The notes under the pieces were generated by a model, which was given only the letters and a program-made list of their open reading frames with translations, did no database searches and was not told the origin of the DNA. The position numbers and the translations under genes were made by a program. A DNA stretch of 64,000 nt from positions 1 to 64,000 of the forward strand of contig NZ_JAKUJY010000022.1 in the NCBI RefSeq assembly GCF_022664535.1, given 5' to 3'. Position 1 is the first letter of the stretch. Each line of letters opens with the position of its first letter. The stretch comes from Sphingobium trunci (GTDB taxonomy: Bacteria; Pseudomonadota; Alphaproteobacteria; Sphingomonadales; Sphingomonadaceae). Shown here in pieces: positions 16,778-25,394 of this stretch.

Positions 16778-19700
16778 ATGAGAATTGAGGTTGTCAATCG
16801 AGCCAAGCGACAGAAGCGCGGGGCAAACAGGGTGCGCCACGTATTGATGACCTGTGCGGCCTGGGCGCTGAGTACCGTCCCCCTCGCGCCTCCCTTAGCC
16901 CATGCCCGGGAGGCCCGGCAGAATTTTGACATTGCCGCGGGATCGCTTGACCAAGCGCTACAGCGCTACATGGCGCTTACCGGACGCCAGATCCTGTATC
17001 GAAGCCAGCTTGTCGAGGGACGCCGCGCCAATGCGGTCGTCGGATCGATGGATGCCGATCAGGCTTTGCGCAAGCTGCTCGGCGGTCAGCCTATTGTCGT
17101 CAGTTTCCAGGGCCGCAACGTCTATGTGCTGTCCCCGCGTTCCGCGCCACCGCCAGCTGCGCGAACTCTTCCTCCTCGTCCAGCGCCCCAACGTCCCGCG
17201 CAAGTGGTGGCGCCGCGCCCGAAGCCGGTACCCGCTCCGGAAATGGTCTCGGAGCGCATCGTTGTCACCGGCACCAACATCCACTCGGCTGCGCCGCCTT
17301 CCTCCACGGTGATCAGCTTGACCGGCACCGAAATCGCCCGTTCGGGCGCTGGCACGGTCGCGGAAGCGCTGGCGTTGCTCCCGCAAAATTTCGGAGGCAT
17401 GGCGAATGAAGACACGAGCCTCACCGGCTCGGACCGGGTCAGCATCAATCCAGGCCTTGGCTCCAGCATCAATCTGCGTGGGCTGGGTTCCGACGCAACG
17501 CTGACCCTGGTCAATGGCCGCCGCACGGCGGGCGCGGGCGGGAAGGGCGATTTTACCGATCTCTCCAGCATTCCGGCGGTCGCGGTTGAACGCGTTGAGG
17601 TGCTGGCTGATGGCGCATCGGCGCTCTACGGCTCCGACGCGATCGGCGGCGTCGTGAATATCCTGCTGCGCAAGGACTTCGAGGGAGCGGAAAGCCGCCT
17701 GCGCCTTGGCACCGTGACGCGTGGCGGCAGCGAGGACATCATCGCCGGCCAGGTGGCCGGCGCGCGCTGGTCGACCGGCCATATCCTCGCCGCTTATGAA
17801 TATCAGCATCGCGGCCGTTTGCCAGGCTCCGCACGCAAATATACGCGCTCGGCGGACCTGCGGCCGCTGGGCGGGCATGACTATCGCCAATATTTCTCGG
17901 TACCCGGCACGATCGTCGCGCTGGACCCGGTCACCCGAACCTATGTCCCGGCCTATGCCATTCCCGATGGCCAGGACGGCACGGATCTCGAGCCCGGCGA
18001 CTTCATTCCCGGAGCGAGCCTCTCCAGCCCGCGCGCCCATGTCGACCTTCTCTCCAAGCAGGACCGCCACAGCCTGTTCGTGAGCGGTGAGCAGGAACTG
18101 ACCGACGGCCTCACCTTCTATGCCGAAGGCCGCTATTCGGATCGCACCTTCGAGGCCAATTCTCAGCCTTCGCTCACCATCATGAGCGTGACCCGCGCCA
18201 ACCCCTGGTTCGTCTCGCCCACTGGCGGTTCGTCGGTGGCCATCGCCTATGATTTCGGTCGGGACATAGGTCCGATCGTCAGCAGTGGCCGGGTGCGCAG
18301 CCACTCGGTGACCGCTGGGGTCCGCGCGGAGCTGGGCGGTGACTGGCAAGTCGACGCCTATATGTCGCACGCACGGCAGGTCGATCGGCAATTGAGCGAT
18401 CACCTGCTGAACAGCACCGCGCTCAACGAAGCGCTCGGCCTCACGGCTGACAATCCTCTGACGCCCTATAGCGCGCAGCGCGACGGCTATTTCAATCCGT
18501 TCGGCGACGGCGGCAGTAACAGCGCGACCATCAATAGGTTCATCGGCAGCGGCTTCATCCGGCAGCGCTACAGCAGCGAATTGCTGAACGGAAGCCTGAT
18601 CGCCGACGGCACGCTGATCGACTTGCCGGGCGGGCCTCTGAAGCTCGCCTTTGGTGCCCAGGCGCGGGAGGAGAATTTCGCCCGCTCGATCCAGACCTAT
18701 GCCTCGGGCATTACCCCGCCCGCGCCGGTGACCGCCAAGGCCAACCGTACCATCGTCGCGGTCTTTGGCGAACTGGCGGTGCCGCTGGTCGGACCTGGGA
18801 ATACGCGCCCCGGCGTGCAGCGCCTCGACCTGTCACTGGCGGTTCGGCATGAGCGCTATTCCGATTTCGGCTCGACCACCAATCCCAAGATCGGGCTGGT
18901 CTGGGAGCCAATGGAAGGTTTGCAGCTGCGGGGTAGCTGGGGTACCTCCTTCCGGGCGCCCGCGCTCCCGGAAATCTTCGATCCCTTCCGTGTCTCCTAC
19001 ACGCAGCTGCCGACGACCGGCGGCGGCAATTTGCCGGTCCTGTCGCTGCGCGGCGGAAACCGCGATCTGGAACCGGAAAAGGCAAAGTCACTGACCGCTG
19101 GGTTCAAGGCGCAGCCCAAGGCGCTGCCGGGCTTCGGTTTCGAGGCGAGCTATTTCCAGACCCGCTTCTCCAATCGCATTGGTCAGCCGGTTACCGAGAA
19201 TATCCTCCAGGCGCTCACAAACCCGATCTACGCCCCCTATGTGACCTTGATCGATCCGGCGCATAATGCCGCTGATCTCGCGCGCGTACTGGCGTTGCTC
19301 GCGGTGCCGGGGTCGAGCGTGCCGACAAGCTTCGCGCCCGAGTCTTTCCGCGCGATCATCGATGGGCGTTACGTTAATTCCGCCCGCGTTGATGTGCGCG
19401 GCGTCGACCTGCTGGTGCGCCAGAGCCTGACCCTCGGTGCGAATCGGTTGACCCTCTCGGTCAACAGCACGATCCTCATCGACTATAAGGATCAGCTGAC
19501 GCCCGCCTCGCCGATGATCGAACGCGTGGGAACGCTAGGCAACCCGGTCGACTTCCGCTTGCGCGGAGTGCTCGACTGGTCACGGGGCGATGTCGGGGCC
19601 ACGCTCTCGCTCAACCATGTCGGTCCCTACACCGACAACATCAGCGTTCCAGTCCGGCCGATCTCGTCCTGGAACGGGGTCGACCTGCAACTGCGCTATG

Positions 19701-19873
19701 AACCGTCAGCGGCGGAGGGCTGGCGCAAGGGCCTCAGCCTCGCGGTTACCGTGCAGAATCTCTTCGACCGGGACCCGCCCTTTGTCGATCGCAATCTCGG
19801 ATTTGCCTATGACCCGGCCAATGCCGATGTGCTCGGCCGCTTCGTCTCCTTGCAGGTGAAAAAGCGATGGTAG
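16778..19873 (+). CDS. STN-domain TonB-dependent outer-membrane receptor, lasso-associated
   Basis: This 1031-residue protein has a signal peptide at about residues 15-45, then an STN signalling domain at about 50-120 (FDIAAGSLDQALQRYMALTG, DQALRKLLGGQPIVVSFQGR). A Pro-rich linker leads to the plug, which starts near residue 158 (SERIVVTGTNI). The plug contains INLRGLGSDATLTLVNGRRT and VEVLADGASALYGSDAIGG. The 22-strand barrel then runs to the terminal aromatic (LQVKKRW). The STN domain passes ligand binding to FecR, so this is a transducing receptor. By position it should recognise and import the lasso peptide made by the convergent genes, or a ligand mimicked by it. That pairing is known for this cluster class but is not proven here. 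Confidence 0.92.
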   Translation: MRIEVVNRAKRQKRGANRVRHVLMTCAAWALSTVPLAPPLAHAREARQNFDIAAGSLDQALQRYMALTGRQILYRSQLVEGRRANAVVGSMDADQALRKLLGGQPIVVSFQGRNVYVLSPRSAPPPAARTLPPRPAPQRPAQVVAPRPKPVPAPEMVSERIVVTGTNIHSAAPPSSTVISLTGTEIARSGAGTVAEALALLPQNFGGMANEDTSLTGSDRVSINPGLGSSINLRGLGSDATLTLVNGRRTAGAGGKGDFTDLSSIPAVAVERVEVLADGASALYGSDAIGGVVNILLRKDFEGAESRLRLGTVTRGGSEDIIAGQVAGARWSTGHILAAYEYQHRGRLPGSARKYTRSADLRPLGGHDYRQYFSVPGTIVALDPVTRTYVPAYAIPDGQDGTDLEPGDFIPGASLSSPRAHVDLLSKQDRHSLFVSGEQELTDGLTFYAEGRYSDRTFEANSQPSLTIMSVTRANPWFVSPTGGSSVAIAYDFGRDIGPIVSSGRVRSHSVTAGVRAELGGDWQVDAYMSHARQVDRQLSDHLLNSTALNEALGLTADNPLTPYSAQRDGYFNPFGDGGSNSATINRFIGSGFIRQRYSSELLNGSLIADGTLIDLPGGPLKLAFGAQAREENFARSIQTYASGITPPAPVTAKANRTIVAVFGELAVPLVGPGNTRPGVQRLDLSLAVRHERYSDFGSTTNPKIGLVWEPMEGLQLRGSWGTSFRAPALPEIFDPFRVSYTQLPTTGGGNLPVLSLRGGNRDLEPEKAKSLTAGFKAQPKALPGFGFEASYFQTRFSNRIGQPVTENILQALTNPIYAPYVTLIDPAHNAADLARVLALLAVPGSSVPTSFAPESFRAIIDGRYVNSARVDVRGVDLLVRQSLTLGANRLTLSVNSTILIDYKDQLTPASPMIERVGTLGNPVDFRLRGVLDWSRGDVGATLSLNHVGPYTDNISVPVRPISSWNGVDLQLRYEPSAAEGWRKGLSLAVTVQNLFDRDPPFVDRNLGFAYDPANADVLGRFVSLQVKKRW

Positions 19874-19877
19874 TGCC

Positions 19878-19894
19878 CGGCGGCTAAGCCGCCG
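19878..19894 (+). other. Short GC stem-loop between receptor and isopeptidase genes
   Basis: CGGCGGC-TAA-GCCGCCG forms a 7-bp stem with a 3-base loop, 5 bases after the receptor stop. With only 55 bases between the two genes and no T-run, it more likely tunes relative expression or protects the upstream message than ends transcription. Confidence 0.4.
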
Positions 19895-19928
19895 ATCTTC
19901 GCTTGTTCCAGACTCAGGACTCTATGAC

Positions 19929-22457
19929 ATGCGCTTCTCATTGCTGGCGGCGCTATGCCTGGCCGCGGCCGGCATCGCCGATGCACGCCCCTATGGCGTG
20001 GACGATATGCTGCGCGTCGAAAGCTACGGACAGGCGCTGGTCGATCCCCATGGCGAATGGGCCGTGATCGATCGCTATCGGCCCTACGACAGCGGCACCA
20101 GCTATCGCTATGATGGCTTCAACCGGCGGGGCCTGGGTGTCGTGATGCGCCTCGCCCTTCAGCATGGCGGCCGATTGGAACCCCTGTTCAACCAGGATGT
20201 CGGCGCGGGCTACTGGATCGCGAGCCTCTCGCCCAGCGCCAAGCGCCTAGCGGTTTTCCGGCTGAAGGACGAGACCCTGTCGCTCGGCATTGTCGACATG
20301 GAAACGCGGGAGGTGGACTGGCTTCCCCAGTATCCCGCGACCTCGCTGCTGCATCCCGCGCCCGACTGGCTGGATGACCGCCGGCTGTTGCTGGTCGAGG
20401 CGAATGGGCCGTCACTGCCTTGGCCTCTCGCGGCCGGCAGCCGCTACCAGGCCGAAGTCACGTCCCTTTGGGCGCGCACGGCGCGAGGGCAGGCGCCTGG
20501 TGTGTCCGTGGTTGGCGGCAAGGGCGAGGCGGCGCCGGCCCCGCGACGCCGCCTGTCGATCGTGGACGTTGAAACGAAGGAAGCGCGGCAGATCGCCGCC
20601 GGGCCAATCGCCGATGTCGCGATCTCGCCCGATCACGCATGGCTGGCACTGCTCCGCGAAGGCCCGGAGACGGCCGTTCCTCCGGACGTCCCGGTGCGGT
20701 CGAGCGACCAGAACCGCCAATACCGCCTGTCGGTTGTCCCGCTACGGGGCGGGCCGGAGCGGCAAGCCTGTGCTGATTGCGATATTCAGCCGGGCTTTCT
20801 CGAATGGGCGCCCAAGGGCGGCCATCTCATGTTCTTCGCGCGCAAGTCGGGTGGAGACTGGGCAAAAGGAGAGTTGCGGTACTTCGACATGCGCTCTGGC
20901 CGCGGCCGGCCAGTTTTGGACGGCGTGACGCCCTTTCTGCCACCTGATGACAGCGGCGTTCGACTTGTTCGCGCCGGTTGGTGGGGGGATATCCCGCTCG
21001 TCTTCGGCAATAGGGGTGGGGGACCGAACCGCTGGACTGGTCCGCGCTCGAAAGCATCGATCGAAAAAGCGCTGGAGCGGTTGCCCTGCCAGCCCTCGGC
21101 GCTGCAGGCGGGGAGTCTCCGACTGCTCCTCGCCTGCCCCAACGGTCTTTGGGCGATGGACCGCATGGGCAAATCAGAGCGGATCGTGGAAGGCGTACCG
21201 GTCCTGATGCCTCGCCCGGCGAGCGAAAGTTTCGATATCGGGATTCGCGCCAACCATCGATCGATCACGCCCATTAGCGACGACGCGCCCATTCTCGTCC
21301 CACGGGGAGCAGAGGCGCAACTGGGCTGGCCGGGAGCGCCGATGCGGCGGATCAATATCGCGGATTATCCTGTCTCGCGTCTGCTAGCCGGCAGCAGGCG
21401 TGGCGGCATTGCGTTGTGGGTCGCGCGCAATGTCCGGGGTGTCGGCCGGCTCATGGCCTCAGGGCCGGCCGGCGTTCGCGAGGTGGATCGGATCAATGCC
21501 CATCTGGCCGATATCGATCTGCCGGCCATGCAGGCACTGCCGAACCGATCGACCGGGCTTGTCGATTGGTTGATCCTGCCATCGGGGATGAAGGATCGGC
21601 CATGGCCCCTGGTCGTGGTTCCCTATCCCGGCACGACCTTCAGCGCGGGCCGTCCGCCGTCGCTTGCGCCCGACATCGTGGCCTCAGCTGTAAATCCGCT
21701 CCTGCTCACGAGCTTGGGCTACGCGGTGCTCATGCCGAGCCTTGCCGATGCACGCGATGGGACGGATCGTGGCGCTAATCTACAATCCCAAGTGGAGCGG
21801 GCGGTCGACCGGGCCATTGCGACGGGTCTTGTCGATGGTGAGCGAATGGCAATCTACGGCCACAGCTTTGGTGGCTATGCGAGCCTCAAGATTGCCACCC
21901 AAAGCCATCGCTTCCGTGCCTATATCGCCAGCGCGGCTCCGGCTGATCTTGCTATCCAGCATGGCGCGCTTCCCCCGCCCGACAGCGTGAAGCTGGACGA
22001 GGGGTTTCCGCTGACCTCGGGGTTCGGCTGGGCGGAAGGCGGGCAGGGGCATATGCTCACCGGACCGCAGGCAGCGCCCGAGCGCTATTGGCGCAGCAGT
22101 CCCTATTACCAGGCCGATGGCATAAGCGATCCGCTGCTGCTCATTCACGGCGATATTGACGCGGTGCTCGCCATCAATTCCGAGCGTATGTTTGCGCGGT
22201 TGCACCGCGCTGGCCGGGACGTCACGCTGCTGCGCTATTGGGGCGAGGCGCATAATCTGCGCAGCCCCGGCAATATTCGCGATATGTGGCGCCAAATAGC
22301 CGCGTGGCTTGGTGATCGGCTGTCCGTCGGCAGGACGGCTACACCCAACGCCGCGCCCATGTTTCCATCGCCACCAGGGTCGCGAGCAGGGAATGGTCGC
22401 CACGCCAGAGCAGCGCTCGCGCATCCAGCATCGGCTCCAGCGCCGCGCGGTCGATAA
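19929..22457 (+). CDS. Lasso peptide isopeptidase, Atxe2-like prolyl oligopeptidase family
   Basis: This 842-residue exported enzyme (signal MRFSLLAALCLAAAGIADA) has an N-terminal beta-propeller to about residue 540 (RPYGVDDMLRVESYGQALVD, ASLSPSAKRLAVFRLKDETL). A C-terminal alpha/beta hydrolase follows. The catalytic Ser is in IYGHSFGGYASLKIATQ at about residue 645. The Asp lies in LLIHGDIDAVLAINSERMF and the His in RYWGEAHNLRSPGNIRDMW; that His region is a hallmark of the lasso isopeptidases. The enzyme cleaves the side-chain amide that closes the lasso ring, linearising the imported peptide. The last 39 or so codons run antisense into the 3' end of the cyclase gene, and this C-terminal tail has no counterpart expected from the family. 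Confidence 0.92.
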   Translation: MRFSLLAALCLAAAGIADARPYGVDDMLRVESYGQALVDPHGEWAVIDRYRPYDSGTSYRYDGFNRRGLGVVMRLALQHGGRLEPLFNQDVGAGYWIASLSPSAKRLAVFRLKDETLSLGIVDMETREVDWLPQYPATSLLHPAPDWLDDRRLLLVEANGPSLPWPLAAGSRYQAEVTSLWARTARGQAPGVSVVGGKGEAAPAPRRRLSIVDVETKEARQIAAGPIADVAISPDHAWLALLREGPETAVPPDVPVRSSDQNRQYRLSVVPLRGGPERQACADCDIQPGFLEWAPKGGHLMFFARKSGGDWAKGELRYFDMRSGRGRPVLDGVTPFLPPDDSGVRLVRAGWWGDIPLVFGNRGGGPNRWTGPRSKASIEKALERLPCQPSALQAGSLRLLLACPNGLWAMDRMGKSERIVEGVPVLMPRPASESFDIGIRANHRSITPISDDAPILVPRGAEAQLGWPGAPMRRINIADYPVSRLLAGSRRGGIALWVARNVRGVGRLMASGPAGVREVDRINAHLADIDLPAMQALPNRSTGLVDWLILPSGMKDRPWPLVVVPYPGTTFSAGRPPSLAPDIVASAVNPLLLTSLGYAVLMPSLADARDGTDRGANLQSQVERAVDRAIATGLVDGERMAIYGHSFGGYASLKIATQSHRFRAYIASAAPADLAIQHGALPPPDSVKLDEGFPLTSGFGWAEGGQGHMLTGPQAAPERYWRSSPYYQADGISDPLLLIHGDIDAVLAINSERMFARLHRAGRDVTLLRYWGEAHNLRSPGNIRDMWRQIAAWLGDRLSVGRTATPNAAPMFPSPPGSRAGNGRHARAALAHPASAPAPRGR

Positions 22458-24102
22458 TTCCCTGGCGGACCAGATGCCCTTCGCGCAGCACGGGCCCAAG
22501 CCGATCAAGTTGAAGGGCGATGGCCCGGCTGTAAAAGCCCGTAGCCTCCCCCTTGGTGCGCCGATTGCGCACGGCGTCAGGCAACCATTGCGCGAGCACG
22601 TCGCGCGCACCGCCCCGGTCCCGCTCGTCGGGAACCAGTTCCCAGGTCGGCACGCGCAGGCAATGTTCGACGACAGGCTGCGACAGCATGGGATGGGCAA
22701 GCCGCAGACCGGCAGCGGTTAGGGTCGGGGCATGGAAGATCTGGCAATTGGCAAGCATGGCGATTTGCAGCCGTTTGCCGGGTGGCAGCCGCCTTGCCTC
22801 CTCCATCCAGGGGTGGAGCGGCAAGCCTGCTTCGAATTGCGCGCGAAGCAGCGGTCCGGCCAACGCGGCTTGAAAATTGGGAGCGGCGCGAGCCGGGGCG
22901 GGGTGTAGCGATCGCCAGAGAACCGACCAGATGGAGCGATCGGTTGACGCGGCGCTCGCGGCAATGAGCCGCCAATAGGCAGGGCCGGGACCTTTGGCCC
23001 GGAGTCGGTCGGCCGCGACATGAGGACCGCGCGGTTGAAAGAGAACAGCGTCACCGCCCTGGCCGCTCAATATGCGGGTCGCGCCAATTTCGTCGGCCAT
23101 GCGTACCGAGATTCGGTCCGCGGTGAGATCGAGGCCATAAACCAAGGGCTGCTCCGGTCGGGATCGCTCCACATGGGATAGATAGTCGATCTCTTCCGGT
23201 TCAATCCCGACTTCTACCAGGGGAATATCCCAGTGCCCGGCCACCGCGCGGGCAAAGCGGCTTTCCCCCCCACCGGCCGAGCGCGGCACGAGATGGAGCG
23301 CCTGGATAGCGGGCCGTTCCTTCCGACTGGCAAGCCCGCCCAGGATCAGCGAGGAATCAAGGCCACCGGACAGCTCGACCGAAATCTGGTTGCTCCCCCG
23401 CGTCCAGCCGCCAATGCAATTGCCCAGGACCCGTGGAAGATCCGAGAGAGACTCCGGCCCGCGTCGAACGATGGCGGCGGGCGACCAGATGGACTCGGTG
23501 GTGATGCCGCTATCGCCGACATGATAGACTCGGCCGGGAAGCGGGATGGTCACGTCCGTGAGCGCGCTGAGGCTACCGGCTCGTTCGGGCAGCGCGGTCA
23601 GCGTCGCGAGCGCGGCCCAGTCAATCGTTGGTCGGACCCCCAGGCTTTCGAGCAATGTGTCGGGCAGGCCTCCGGTGATGAGCGTGAGGCCATCGACCTT
23701 CCAGATGTAGGCGCGCAGCGCGCCGGATGGATCACGCATGAAGCTGGTCTGCTGGCGTTCCGCGTCATGAACGAACGCGACATAGCGGCCCCAACAGAGG
23801 CGCGTGAGGGCGGTCAACGGTTCGAGCGGCGCGATGAAGCTTTCCAGCACCGCTGGCAGGGATTCGGCCGGCAGGCTCCCCGGCAACAAGGTGCCGAGCA
23901 CATGCACGCCATGTTTTCGTGCGCTGCTGAGCCCCCAGTTCGATTGCGGCGGCTGCGCGAGCAACAGAAAGCCGGGATGGTCGGCCTGGGCGATGAGGTC
24001 GGGCAGGCGCGCGCGCAAGGCGCTGGCGATGGTCCGGGCGCGGGCCTCGGTCGAGGAGCCCGATGACGCGAGTAGCGCGCAGAAGCATAAGGGTTCAGAC
24101 AC
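22339..24102 (-). CDS. Lasso peptide cyclase (C protein, asparagine synthetase-like)
   Basis: This 587-residue protein starts at the GTG at 24102, overlapping the end of the B gene by 8 bases (GTGTCTGA), so the two are translationally coupled. A longer frame exists but its extra N-terminus is antisense noise. The N-terminal glutaminase-like domain lacks Cys at position 2. The synthetase domain has ISVELSGGLDSSLILGGLAS (the SGGxDS PP-loop), TRILSGQGGDAVLFQ and later RNRRTKGEATGFYSR. It should adenylate the acidic side chain in the core peptide and join it to the free N-terminus, forming the ring around the threaded tail. It converges with the isopeptidase gene, with a 119-base antisense overlap. 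Confidence 0.92.
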   Translation of the reverse strand: MSEPLCFCALLASSGSSTEARARTIASALRARLPDLIAQADHPGFLLLAQPPQSNWGLSSARKHGVHVLGTLLPGSLPAESLPAVLESFIAPLEPLTALTRLCWGRYVAFVHDAERQQTSFMRDPSGALRAYIWKVDGLTLITGGLPDTLLESLGVRPTIDWAALATLTALPERAGSLSALTDVTIPLPGRVYHVGDSGITTESIWSPAAIVRRGPESLSDLPRVLGNCIGGWTRGSNQISVELSGGLDSSLILGGLASRKERPAIQALHLVPRSAGGGESRFARAVAGHWDIPLVEVGIEPEEIDYLSHVERSRPEQPLVYGLDLTADRISVRMADEIGATRILSGQGGDAVLFQPRGPHVAADRLRAKGPGPAYWRLIAASAASTDRSIWSVLWRSLHPAPARAAPNFQAALAGPLLRAQFEAGLPLHPWMEEARRLPPGKRLQIAMLANCQIFHAPTLTAAGLRLAHPMLSQPVVEHCLRVPTWELVPDERDRGGARDVLAQWLPDAVRNRRTKGEATGFYSRAIALQLDRLGPVLREGHLVRQGIIDRAALEPMLDARALLWRGDHSLLATLVAMETWARRWV

Positions 24103-24727
24103 GGGCAATGGATGCGTACCAGCGGACATGATCAGCCCAATCATTGAGGACACGCCCCTGCCATTCGATCCAGCAATGGGCTTCGAAGGGATAGGTGCGC
24201 ACGCCGAAGATCCATTGCGCGGCGACACCACGTTTACGTAAGGTGCGAAACAGCAGCCAGGACTGGACGAAGCAACGGCCGCTGCGCGGCAGAAGGATAC
24301 GCAATTGCCGGAACCGCTGGACCAACCGCACAACACCGGCGTCATCCAGCCTGCACTGCGTGGCGACGGCGACCGGGCGGCGGAGCAGAGCCTTGCGGCG
24401 GAGCTGATAATGGATGAGCCCCAGGATGACTGTCGGGACGAGCGTCAGGCTCGCGATCGTGCCGCCGCGGGGAGGCATGCCATCCTCCGGTAAGGTTGGG
24501 TCGAGGATGGATGGAATATGGTCATCCACCTCGCGCAGCAGTCCGGCGTCGACCAGTTCTCGGATGATCGGGTTGCCGGTATCATGGTCGTCGCCCTTGA
24601 TGGCGAGAATGACATCTTGTGCATCTTTGCCCGCGAGACAGAGATAACTGTCGTCGGCGAGGTCGAGGAAAATAAGGTCCTTGCCGACATCGGCGACACG
24701 GACATGGGTGGTGGGGGTGAGTGGCAT
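24095..24727 (-). CDS. Lasso leader peptidase (B protein: RRE plus Cys protease)
   Basis: This 210-residue protein fuses two modules. Residues 1-80 form a PqqD-like recognition element that binds the leader (THVRVADVGKDLIFLDLADD, SYLCLAGKDAQDVI). Residues 95-210 form the transglutaminase-like protease. The catalytic Cys is in PRSGRCFVQSWLLF, the His in PFEAHCWIEW and the Asp in RVLNDWADH. It removes the leader after the -1 residue and works with the cyclase. The single-chain form is normal for proteobacterial lasso systems, unlike the split B1/B2 of Gram-positives. It starts 60 bases after the precursor stop, beyond a terminator-like hairpin, and no strong ribosome site is visible. Confidence 0.92.
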   Translation of the reverse strand: MPLTPTTHVRVADVGKDLIFLDLADDSYLCLAGKDAQDVILAIKGDDHDTGNPIIRELVDAGLLREVDDHIPSILDPTLPEDGMPPRGGTIASLTLVPTVILGLIHYQLRRKALLRRPVAVATQCRLDDAGVVRLVQRFRQLRILLPRSGRCFVQSWLLFRTLRKRGVAAQWIFGVRTYPFEAHCWIEWQGRVLNDWADHVRWYASIARV

Positions 24728-24743
24728 CGAGAGCGCAGCCCGT

Positions 24744-24777
24744 AAAAAAGGGAGCGGCGTCCGAGTGGAGCCGCTCC
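24744..24777 (-). terminator. Intrinsic terminator or attenuator between lasso precursor and BC
   Basis: Read on the minus strand, GGAGCGGC and GCCGCTCC pair around an 11-base loop and are followed within one base by TTTTTT. It sits 10 bases after the precursor stop and ends 16 bases before the B start. A partial terminator here would make much more precursor than enzyme message, which fits lasso stoichiometry. Confidence 0.8.
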
Positions 24778-24787
24778 GAGGGGAAAG

Positions 24788-24904
24788 TCAGGGCCAGCAC
24801 AGGACGGGCATGAATTCTTCGCTCTCGCCCATCTGGACGATCGCATGGGTATCGCGCGAGACGCTGCCGAGGCGCCGCAGGGACACGGACTTCACTTTGG
24901 TCAT
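24788..24904 (-). CDS. Lasso peptide precursor A1 (38 residues, Ala1 core)
   Basis: The gene is preceded by AAGGAGG with 6 bases to the ATG. The leader is MTKVKSVSLRRLGSVSRDTH and the core is AIVQMGESEEFMPVLCWP. The leader end LGSVSRDTH matches the LGxxSxxTx pattern before the cleavage site in astexin-type precursors, with Thr at -2. That places the N-terminus of the core at Ala. Ring closure would use Glu9 (9-membered ring) or less likely Glu7. The tail is EFMPVLCWP, with one Cys and a Trp as a possible steric plug. Most proteobacterial cores start with Gly, so the Ala is unusual. It lies directly upstream of the B and C genes. My calculated [M+H]+ for the unmodified lasso is about 2047.93. 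Confidence 0.9.
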   Translation of the reverse strand: MTKVKSVSLRRLGSVSRDTHAIVQMGESEEFMPVLCWP

Positions 24905-25394
24905 CACGAACCTCCTTGGGGTTTGCCGGTCATCGGCCTGGCCATGAGGCGCTGGCGGCGCTCACTATTCAATCGATATTGGCTCTATATTCCTCGGGGA
25001 CAGCGACGAGGCGTCGAGCGGGCGCGGACACCAGTGAATGAACAATCGCGGCGGCCGACGGTGGCTGAAAATATGTCTAAAATATCATATGTCATTTTGA
25101 ACCTGATGCTTGATGAGCACCTCGATGCATTGTTCGCCGGTTGATGGCGGCACCGGGCTTTGGAGCCAAAGGGGAGGGATTCGCGCTACTTGCCCGGGTG
25201 CCGATCGTGGTTGGGGACGAACTGCGTTCGATCCGACTTTTCCGCGGAACGACGGTCGGATGGTCCGGCCCCAGGTCGATGGGTATTGCTCTGTTCCGCG
25301 TCGTGCCGACCTGTCGCGCTCGAAATCGATGAGCCAACGCATCCCGAAGGCGAGTGGTGGATCGACCTCGAGATCGATGGCGGCCCCGTTTACC
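24905..25394. other. 490-base non-coding region upstream of precursor A1
   Basis: It holds the A1 ribosome site and leader (24905-24964), the conserved 25-bp element (24965-24989) and an AT-rich patch at about 25065-25110. The rest, to the end of hipA, contains no convincing coding frame on either strand and may be debris from insertion of the hipBA segment. Confidence 0.5.
24965..24989 (-). promoter_or_regulatory. Conserved upstream element of lasso precursor A1
   Basis: On the minus strand this reads ATAGAGCCAATATC, then GATTGAATAG. The same block, with two internal substitutions, lies 64 bases before the second precursor gene. Here it is 60 bases upstream of the ATG. The flanking DNA is unrelated, so the block is probably the shared promoter or a regulator site. 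Confidence 0.65.

Noticed and set aside
23233-24066. Plus-strand frame over the lasso cyclase
   Set aside because: Antisense shadow with unnatural composition.
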